A stretch of DNA of 11,154 bases, taken from NCBI GenBank assembly GCA_030837445.1, contig JAUPKM010000301.1, positions 1-11,154 of the forward strand, given 5' to 3'. Both the position numbers and the translations under genes were made by a program. Shown here piece by piece: positions 6,609 to 11,154 of the stretch (position 1 is its first letter; every line of letters begins with the position of its first letter). The notes beneath the pieces are model-generated. The model worked only from the letters and a program-made list of their open reading frames with translations. It was not told where the DNA came from and ran no database searches. The DNA is from Actinomycetota bacterium. GTDB lineage: Bacteria; Actinomycetota; Actinomycetes; S36-B12; UBA10799.

Positions 6609-7412
6609 TCAGCCAGTGCTCGACGCCGCCAGCACCAGGATCGCAACCTGCACGGCCAGCGCGAGCGAAATGTGGACGCCGTTGGCCTCGCCCTTTTCAA
6701 AGTCGTCCCCGGTCGTCGCCATCGTGTTGGTGATGTGGGCGAGGCAGACAACGTCGCAGCCCTTCGACTGCGCAAAGGCGTAGAGCGCCGCGGCTTCCAT
6801 TTCGACACAGGCTGCCCCGAGCTCAGTGGCCGCAGCTATCGCCGCCGTGGTCTCCCGGTAGGGCGCGTCTGTGGTCCATGACCGGGCAGCGATGACCGGC
6901 TCTTCACCGTTGCCCAACCCGGCGACCAGCGTCGACCTGAGGTGCTTCGGCATCGGACTCCAGGTTGCCGGCGGCTGGTAGTGGAGGCTAGTTCCCTCAT
7001 CTCGCAGGGCGGCCTCGATCAGCACGAAGTACGGCGGTTGGGCCAATGGTTGAAGTTGTCCGGCGGACGTGATGGAGATGACGAGCTCGGCTCCGCTCGC
7101 GATGAGCTGCTCGGCTACAAGCACAGCGAATGAGGCCCCGACGGCACAGCCGACGACACCTACCTGCATACCCGCGGTCTCCGCTACCCACATTTCCGTG
7201 TGGTAGCAGGCCCACCCAGCGTGGCGACTCCCCCTCCCGGATGCCGCCAGAAACCTGACCATGTCGCCGTCGGGGTCGAGTAGGCAGACGCGGGGCACCG
7301 CGATCTCTGGCAGGTTCCGTTGGCGACGCGCCTCGCGAAGCAAGTTGGCGGGAACGAACACCGAATCCTCGTGGTAGGCCTTCACAGGCAGATCCGTCGA
7401 GGGCACCTTCAC
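6609..7412 (-). CDS. Nucleoside phosphorylase-family protein (uridine phosphorylase-like fold), atypical phosphate site
   Basis: Encodes 267 aa from GTG 7412, preceded by GGGAGG 6 nt upstream. The GTG overlaps the TGA of the ArsR-rhodanese gene (GTGA), so the two are probably translationally coupled. The PNP/UDP family is recognised from VEMEAAALYAF (203-213), which carries the ribose-binding Met-Glu. Further matches are EGTSLHY (139-145) and SWTTDAPYRET (178-188), which align with the DGASLHF and SSDTFY segments of E. coli uridine phosphorylase as I recall it. In that alignment the phosphate-binding residues are changed: the GDPDR loop reads LDPDGD (45-50), the Arg-x-Gly-Thr loop reads SITSAG (113-118), and the third arginine is not found. 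The Asp that protonates purine N7 in purine nucleoside phosphorylase is also absent (CLAHITNT, 223-230). It may be a hydrolase, a phosphorylase with a rearranged site or a binding protein. Its place in a sulfur-linked operon suggests a thio- or methylthio-nucleoside, by inference. Confidence 0.8.
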   Translation of the reverse strand: MKVPSTDLPVKAYHEDSVFVPANLLREARRQRNLPEIAVPRVCLLDPDGDMVRFLAASGRGSRHAGWACYHTEMWVAETAGMQVGVVGCAVGASFAVLVAEQLIASGAELVISITSAGQLQPLAQPPYFVLIEAALRDEGTSLHYQPPATWSPMPKHLRSTLVAGLGNGEEPVIAARSWTTDAPYRETTAAIAAATELGAACVEMEAAALYAFAQSKGCDVVCLAHITNTMATTGDDFEKGEANGVHISLALAVQVAILVLAASSTG

Positions 7413-8080
7413 GCCGTCCCTCCCACGACTACTGGCCGGCCGGCGTCGCGCCACTCGGGATAGCCCCCGGCCAGACGGGCTGCTGAAATCCCGGATTCGC
7501 GCAGCCGCGCCACCGCGCTGGAGGCCATCACGCAATAGGGCCCTCGGCAGTAGGCCACGACATTCGCATCCGGCGGAAGGGCGCCGATGCGGGTGGCAAG
7601 CTCTGCGACAGGGATATTGACTGCCCCCTCAACGTGCCCGCTGGCAAACTCGCTCGGGGGCCGAACATCGACCAGCAGCACGTGTCCGGAGCGCGTCATC
7701 TCGTCGAACTCAGTGAAGCTCACCGGCCTGGCACCGTCGGCCTCGCCGAAGAACGCCTCTGTCAACGCTGTGATCTCGGCAATGTGCTGTTCGGCGAGCG
7801 CCACCAAAGTGTGGTAACCGGCTTCCACCGCGGGGTCTGCGAGCCGATAGACCCGTGAGGTGCCCTCCACTCGACGGGTCACGAGTCCGGCGGAGGCCAG
7901 GATCTGCAAGTGGCGCGATGTGTTGGCCACACTGGCGGAGATCTGGCCAGCCAAGGATTCAACCGACCTTTCCCCCTGGGCGAGCACGTCGACGATCTCT
8001 ACCCGTTTGGCGTGGCCGAAGGCCGCTCCAATCCGTGCGAAGTGCCCGAACACCTCGTCCTTGTATTCACGTGCCTCCAC
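7409..8080 (-). CDS. ArsR-family HTH regulator fused to a rhodanese domain
   Basis: Encodes 223 aa from GTG 8080, with AGGAGG (8090-8085) 4 nt upstream. Residues ~10-85 form an ArsR-type winged helix (recognition region SVANTSRHLQILASAGLV, then the wing RRVEGTSRVYRLAD). A helical linker leads to a rhodanese domain (~118-218) with VDVRPPSEF, GHVEGAVNIP and the active-site loop CRGPYC (C178-C183). These are the only two cysteines in the protein, and the ELCVCDL metal site of ArsR/SmtB is absent, so a metal sensor is unlikely. Rhodanese loops take sulfane sulfur onto Cys178 as a persulfide; a C178-C183 disulfide or polysulfide could alter DNA binding. It is probably an autorepressor of both divergent operons. 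ArsR-rhodanese fusions are known in bacteria, but the sensing mechanism here is inferred. Confidence 0.92.
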   Translation of the reverse strand: MEAREYKDEVFGHFARIGAAFGHAKRVEIVDVLAQGERSVESLAGQISASVANTSRHLQILASAGLVTRRVEGTSRVYRLADPAVEAGYHTLVALAEQHIAEITALTEAFFGEADGARPVSFTEFDEMTRSGHVLLVDVRPPSEFASGHVEGAVNIPVAELATRIGALPPDANVVAYCRGPYCVMASSAVARLRESGISAARLAGGYPEWRDAGRPVVVGGTA

Positions 8081-8135
8081 TGCGCCTCCTCAAGCAATTC
8101 CTTGAATAGTACCCCAGGCTTTGATAGCCTCGCCA

Positions 8136-8157
8136 TATTCAATCACTCGATTGAATA
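8136..8157. promoter_or_regulatory. Inverted repeat in the divergent spacer, likely ArsR-type operator
   Basis: TATTCAAT (8136-8143), six bases, then ATTGAATA (8150-8157) give perfect 8-bp arms in an A+T-rich patch of the 127-nt spacer between the ArsR-rhodanese start (8080) and the DsrE start (8208). A-T-rich dyads of this size are typical ArsR-family operators. On the minus strand the half-sites look partly iterated (CGAGTATTCAA, CGAGTGATTGAA), and a loose ATTC/GAAT pair recurs at 8097-8107. One site in the middle could repress both directions. No consensus -35/-10 pair could be assigned with confidence. Confidence 0.55.
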
Positions 8158-8207
8158 CTCGAATGGACACCTGACACCCGGAAAGACCGATTCGACGGAG
8201 GATTCAC

Positions 8208-8558
8208 GTGAAGATCCTGATGATCATCAACGGTTCGGCCTACGGCCTGGACTCCACCTACAACGCCATTCGGCTCGCGGCGACGATGGCCAACCGGGAC
8301 GGCGTCGTCGTCACAGTGTTCCTGATGGGCGATGGCGTCACGGCCGCTGTCGGCGGACAGAAAACGCCCGATGGGTACTACAAACTCGATCGCATGCTCG
8401 CCACCGTCACTCGCCGCGGCGGCACGGTCCTGTGCTGCGGTACGTGCATGGATGCTCGCGGCATCACCGACCAGTTGCTCATCGACGGCGCCACGCGGTC
8501 CACGATGGAAGCCCTCGCCGACAACACTTTGGCCGCCGACAAGGTTCTGGTCTTCTGA
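8208..8558 (+). CDS. DsrE/DsrF-like small sulfur-carrier-type protein
   Basis: Encodes 116 aa from GTG 8208, with GGAGG (8197-8201) 6 nt upstream. The alpha/beta DsrE-like fold is suggested by MKILMIINGSAYGLDSTYNA at the N-terminus, VVVTVFLMGDGV (33-44) and VLCCGTCMDARGI (74-86). The three cysteines (C76, C77, C80) cluster in that last motif, at the place where TusD/DsrE-family proteins carry the cysteine that holds a persulfide. Length is normal for the family. It heads the rightward operon, and its TGA overlaps the ATG of the flavoprotein gene (TGATG). Likely role, by inference, is accepting or passing sulfane sulfur in the cytoplasm between the flavoprotein or desulfurase and an acceptor. 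No signal peptide. Confidence 0.88.
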   Translation: MKILMIINGSAYGLDSTYNAIRLAATMANRDGVVVTVFLMGDGVTAAVGGQKTPDGYYKLDRMLATVTRRGGTVLCCGTCMDARGITDQLLIDGATRSTMEALADNTLAADKVLVF

Positions 8559-9712
8559 TGGCGGAGCGGGCACAGACCGTTCTGGTGCTCGGGGGAGGCA
8601 TCGGAGGAGTGGCGACAGCCAACCGCCTGCGTCAGCGCCTGCGCCGTGAACATCGGGTCGTGCTGGTCAATCGCGAGGAGGACTTCTCGTTCGCGGCGTC
8701 CTACCTGTGGGTGATGACCGGGGCAAGGCGACCCCAACAGGTCACCGCATCCCTGAGACGCCTCTCGCGGCGCGGAATCGAGGTCATCATCGGTTGCGTC
8801 GAGCGAATCGACCCGGGCTCGCGGATTGTCACAGTGGCCGGACGCGAGCTGCCGCCGGTCGACCACATCGTGGTAGCGCTCGGCGCTGACTGGGCAACCG
8901 ATCGCATTCCCGGCTTGGCCGACAACGGGCACTCCTTCGCGACCTTGGCTGGCGCCGAGCGCCTCGCGCCCGAATTGGCGCGGATCAAATCCGGTCGCAT
9001 CACGGTCCTCACCGCCGCACCGCTGTACAAGTGCCCCGCCGCGCCCTATGAAGCGGCCTTGATGATCGACGCCGGCCTGCGGGCTCGCGGGGTGCGACAT
9101 CGCGTGCAGGTCGCGATGCGCAGCGCAGAGCCCGGTCCGATGCCGGTCGCGGGGGCCAACGTCTCCGCGGCCGTGACGGGACTGCTCTCGACACGAGATA
9201 TCGACTACCGTCCGAACACGCAGGTCACCGGAGTCGAACCCGGCCGGGTGCACTTCGGTGCCGAGTCGGAGGACACAGACCTGCTCGTGTACATGCCACC
9301 GATCTCGGCCCCGCCCGTTATCGCTGAATCACCGCTCGCTGATGCTGACGGCTGGATTCACGCCGATCCCTACACATTGGCCACCGACTTCGAACAAGTC
9401 CACGCCATCGGTGACAACACCCAGATCATGCTGGGAATGGGCAAGCCGCTGCCTCGTGCCGGGGTGTTCGCACATGGGCAGGCCCACACCGTGGCCGACA
9501 CCATTGTGGCCGCGATCTCCGGATCCGGTGTGGCTGGACGTTTCGACGGCCATGGCGGATGCTTCATCGAGACCGGCAACGGTCGCGCCGCGTACGGATC
9601 GGGCGACTTCTACGCCGACCCCGCACCGACCATCGCGATGAAGTCGGCCAGCCGCCGCTGGCATTGGGGCAAGGTCGCCTTCGAGTTGAATGTGATGAGG
9701 AGATGGCTGTGA
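8558..9712 (+). CDS. FAD-dependent sulfide:quinone reductase / flavocytochrome c sulfide dehydrogenase-like oxidoreductase
   Basis: Encodes 384 aa from ATG 8558, which overlaps the upstream stop; the frame is open further upstream but antisense to the regulator and without a domain. The N-terminal Rossmann dinucleotide motif is VLVLGGGIGGVATANRL (8-24). A second nucleotide-binding region lies near 100-160, and GDN (285-287) within AIGDNTQI is the usual FAD-contacting segment. Three cysteines occur: C80, C159 (PLYKCPAAPYE) and C335 (GGCFIETG). C159 and C335 match in context the two redox cysteines of sulfide:quinone reductases, for example Cys201 and Cys379 of the human enzyme, supporting oxidation of sulfide or a persulfide. 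The electron acceptor (quinone, cytochrome or other) cannot be read. A basic/aromatic C-terminus (KSASRRWHWGK, then MRRWL) might touch the membrane. Coupled to the next gene by GTGA. Confidence 0.88.
   Translation: MAERAQTVLVLGGGIGGVATANRLRQRLRREHRVVLVNREEDFSFAASYLWVMTGARRPQQVTASLRRLSRRGIEVIIGCVERIDPGSRIVTVAGRELPPVDHIVVALGADWATDRIPGLADNGHSFATLAGAERLAPELARIKSGRITVLTAAPLYKCPAAPYEAALMIDAGLRARGVRHRVQVAMRSAEPGPMPVAGANVSAAVTGLLSTRDIDYRPNTQVTGVEPGRVHFGAESEDTDLLVYMPPISAPPVIAESPLADADGWIHADPYTLATDFEQVHAIGDNTQIMLGMGKPLPRAGVFAHGQAHTVADTIVAAISGSGVAGRFDGHGGCFIETGNGRAAYGSGDFYADPAPTIAMKSASRRWHWGKVAFELNVMRRWL
9697..9702 (+). promoter_or_regulatory. Shine-Dalgarno GAGGAG deciding the cysteine desulfurase start
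   Basis: GAGGAG is immediately followed by ATG (9703) and then, 6 nt away, by GTG (9709). Spacing favours the GTG, which also gives the GTGA overlap with the preceding gene and the usual short NifS N-terminus (MSEFVYLDHNATTP). Confidence 0.7.
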
Positions 9713-10854
9713 GTGAGTTCGTCTATCTGGACCACAACGCCACGACCCCATTGCTGCCCAGCGTGGTCGACGCGATGTTGCCATTTCTGCGTGAGGAGTA
9801 TGGCAACCCCTCAAGCGACCATCCGCTAGGGCATCGCGCTCGCGCGGCAGTTGGCACCGCGCGCGAACAAGTGGCCGACCTCATCGGGTGCCATCCCGAC
9901 GAGCTGACCTTCACCTCCGGGGGCACGGAGTCGAACAACCTCGCCCTGCGAGGTAGCGCTGCCGCGAGCGACCCCTCCCGCCGCCGGATCGTCACTTCGG
10001 CGGTGGAGCACCCCGCGACGGTGGAGCCGCTGCGGCACCTCGAATCGGAGGGTTGGACTATCGACCGGCTCCCCGTCACCCGGGCGGGCGACATCGACCC
10101 GTCGATCCTGCGGCCCGCGCTAACCCGCCGCGTCGCGCTGGCGACCATCATGCTGGCGCAGAATGAGACTGGCGCCCTGATGCCCATCAGTGAAGCTGGC
10201 CTCGCCGCCCATTCCGCGGGCGCCCTGATGCACACCGATGCCGCACAGGCGATCGGCAAGATTCCCGTCAACGTCGACGATCTGAACGTCGATCTGCTGT
10301 CAATAGCCGGCCACAAGGTCAATGCCCCCAAGGGAGTGGGCGCCTTGTTCATCCGGCGCGGTACGCCGATCCACCCTGTGCTGCTCGGTGCCTCCCAAGA
10401 GCGTGGCATCCGTCCTGGAACCGAGAATGTCGCCAGTATCGTCGCCCTTGGTGTCGCGGCCCAGGCGGCCGCGGCAGGCCTTGAGCAGCGGTCCTCCCGA
10501 TACTTCGTTCTGCGAGAGGAGCTCTGGGACCAACTCTGGGCCTGTATTCCGGGACTCACCCGTCACACCCCGACGCGGGCACTGCCCAACACCCTCTCTG
10601 TCAGCTTCCCGGGGGTGCTCGGAGCCGACGTCCTCCAGCTCGCCCCCACCGTCGCGGCTTCGACGGGGTCGGCCTGTCACTCCGGGGGCGAACAACCATC
10701 AAACGTGCTCACGGCGATGGGTGTCGGGCATGCCGAGGCGATGGGCACAGTTCGCCTGTCCCTAGGTCACGGGACGTCAGCAGCGCACGTCTCGCAGGCG
10801 GTACAAGCCCTGTCGACTGCGTTCCAGAGAGTTCGCAGCCACACTTCCGACTGA
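9709..10854 (+). CDS. Cysteine desulfurase, NifS/IscS-type
   Basis: Encodes 381 aa from GTG 9709, a normal family length. It is a fold-type I PLP enzyme with all key elements: YLDHNATTP (6-14), TSGGTESNN (69-77), H101 in SAVEHPAT, the N152/D177/Q180 PLP contacts (QNETG, HTDAAQ), Schiff-base lysine K203 in SIAGHKVNAPKG, and catalytic C323 in STGSACHSGGEQPS on the long mobile loop typical of type I enzymes. It converts cysteine to alanine and leaves a persulfide on C323 for Fe-S clusters, thiolated tRNA or other carriers. No Fe-S scaffold or tRNA-thiolase gene is present here. Its coupling to DsrE and a sulfide-oxidising flavoprotein suggests a dedicated sulfane-sulfur supply or detoxification role rather than housekeeping Fe-S assembly, by inference. 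Last gene of the rightward operon. Confidence 0.93.
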   Translation: MSEFVYLDHNATTPLLPSVVDAMLPFLREEYGNPSSDHPLGHRARAAVGTAREQVADLIGCHPDELTFTSGGTESNNLALRGSAAASDPSRRRIVTSAVEHPATVEPLRHLESEGWTIDRLPVTRAGDIDPSILRPALTRRVALATIMLAQNETGALMPISEAGLAAHSAGALMHTDAAQAIGKIPVNVDDLNVDLLSIAGHKVNAPKGVGALFIRRGTPIHPVLLGASQERGIRPGTENVASIVALGVAAQAAAAGLEQRSSRYFVLREELWDQLWACIPGLTRHTPTRALPNTLSVSFPGVLGADVLQLAPTVAASTGSACHSGGEQPSNVLTAMGVGHAEAMGTVRLSLGHGTSAAHVSQAVQALSTAFQRVRSHTSD

Positions 10855-10868
10855 CGCAGCCACGGAGT

Positions 10869-10890
10869 CCCGCGGCCTCGCGAGTGCGGG
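10869..10890 (+). terminator. Weak hairpin after the cysteine desulfurase gene
   Basis: CCCGC (10869-10873) pairs with GCGGG (10886-10890), with the self-complementary CTCGCGAG (10877-10884) in the loop. It starts 15 nt after the stop codon. There is no U-tract and the stem is short, so the call rests mainly on position. Confidence 0.25.
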
Positions 10891-11093
10891 CGATGAATGA
10901 GTCTTCCCCACCTGCGCCCCGCGGCGCGGGTCACGGCTTGAACATGGCTGTCCCCTATTCGGCCCCGTGCCGTGTGGTCCGTTCGGTCAGATACACGCGT
11001 TGACAATCGAGAACACGGGATCGGCATTGTGCGGCACTAGACACGTATGTATGTTTGCGAGGCGATGCGGTCTGCGCGTCGTTCATGATGCGT

Positions 11094-11117
11094 GGGCTTG
11101 GGGTGTGTGGGTATGGG
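11094..11117 (+). other. G-quadruplex motif
   Basis: Four G-runs at 11094-11096, 11100-11103, 11109-11111 and 11115-11117, separated by loops of 3, 5 and 3 nt, satisfy the canonical G3+N1-7 pattern on the plus strand. In a G-rich genome such motifs can arise by chance. It overlaps the possible start codon at 11113. Confidence 0.4.
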
Positions 11118-11154
11118 TCGTGGCGTGCGGGTGGTGGCGGCGGGTGCTGTGGGG
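11113..11154 (+). CDS. Possible first codons of a gene running off the right edge
   Basis: From ATG 11113 the frame reads MGRGVRVVAAGAVG and stays open to the edge (14 codons), with mostly G or C in third positions. An ATG at 11051 in another frame is also open to the edge (34 codons) but reads Trp-rich and unnatural. No clear Shine-Dalgarno is present, and the piece is too short to identify. Confidence 0.2.
   Translation, partial: MGRGVRVVAAGAVG

Larger units (their letters stand above)
10855..11154. other. Intergenic region after the sulfur operon, no complete gene
   Basis: About 300 nt. No convincing complete gene is seen on either strand; an 86-residue minus-strand frame across 10767-11027 has no recognisable motif and overlaps the desulfurase end. 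It holds the small hairpin at 10869-10890, a TTGACA hexamer at 11000-11005 (a good -35, but the best -10, CATTGT at 11025-11030, is 19 nt away and poor) and a G/T-rich, A-poor tract from about 11065 to the edge. Confidence 0.6.

Noticed and set aside
7409..8080. Metal (As/Cd/Zn) sensor role for the ArsR-type regulator
   Set aside because: No ELCVCDL-like motif and no cysteine in the HTH half. The rhodanese domain and sulfur-gene neighbours fit sulfur sensing better.
7910..8557. N-terminal extension of the flavoprotein to a 600-residue product
   Set aside because: The added part is antisense to the ArsR-rhodanese gene and out of frame across the DsrE gene. ATG 8558, at the TGATG junction, directly precedes the Rossmann motif.
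9709..10854. Cysteine desulfurase as evidence for a DNA phosphorothioation (Dnd) defence locus
   Set aside because: No DndB-E, Ssp or restriction genes are in the window, and the neighbours are DsrE and an SQR-like flavoprotein.

Overview
The window is very G+C-rich, with frequent GTG starts, strong GGAGG-type Shine-Dalgarno sites, TGATG/GTGA stop-start overlaps and several secreted proteins. Together these point to an actinobacterium; the sequence does not fix the genus, and a mycobacterial/nocardial-type or related soil actinomycete is only a guess. No RNA gene, insertion sequence, CRISPR array or phage gene was recognised.

Left part (1-4808), cell envelope and lipid functions. The window opens inside a lectin-like protein: a bulb-type (mannose-binding) lectin-like half, a ricin-B-like half and a C-terminal polyproline tail. 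It converges on a minus-strand pair: a small membrane-anchored PASTA-domain protein (3366-3025), followed by a secreted beta-lactamase-family serine hydrolase (2939-993). Divergent from that pair is an App1-type phosphatidate phosphatase (3508-4656). A cluster of inverted repeats, ending in a strong hairpin (4743-4796), separates App1 from the next convergent gene.

Middle (4809-6608). One minus-strand gene encodes a 519-residue secreted protein of unknown function. It has a helical/coiled-coil N-terminal half, with a layout like alpha-helical pore-forming proteins, and a Trp-rich C-terminal half. A strong AGGAGG site fixes its start at 6368.

Right part (6609-10854), a compact sulfur-handling locus of two divergent operons. 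Leftward: an ArsR-type HTH fused to a rhodanese domain, then a nucleoside phosphorylase-family protein overlapping it by 4 nt. Rightward: a DsrE-like protein, an FAD-dependent sulfide:quinone reductase/flavocytochrome c-like oxidoreductase and a NifS/IscS-type cysteine desulfurase, joined by TGATG and GTGA overlaps. The 127-nt space between the operons holds an 8-bp inverted repeat suited to an ArsR operator. The inferred scheme is that the repressor senses reactive sulfur through the only two cysteines it has (rhodanese loop CRGPYC). The flavoprotein and the desulfurase would make or oxidise sulfane sulfur, and DsrE would carry it. The phosphorylase-fold protein has lost the phosphate-binding residues of uridine phosphorylase in my by-eye alignment. 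That makes it the least explained member, and the locus the best candidate in the window for something undescribed.

Right edge (10855-11154). No complete gene. It holds a small hairpin after the operon, a TTGACA hexamer, a G-quadruplex motif and possibly the first codons of another gene running off the end.
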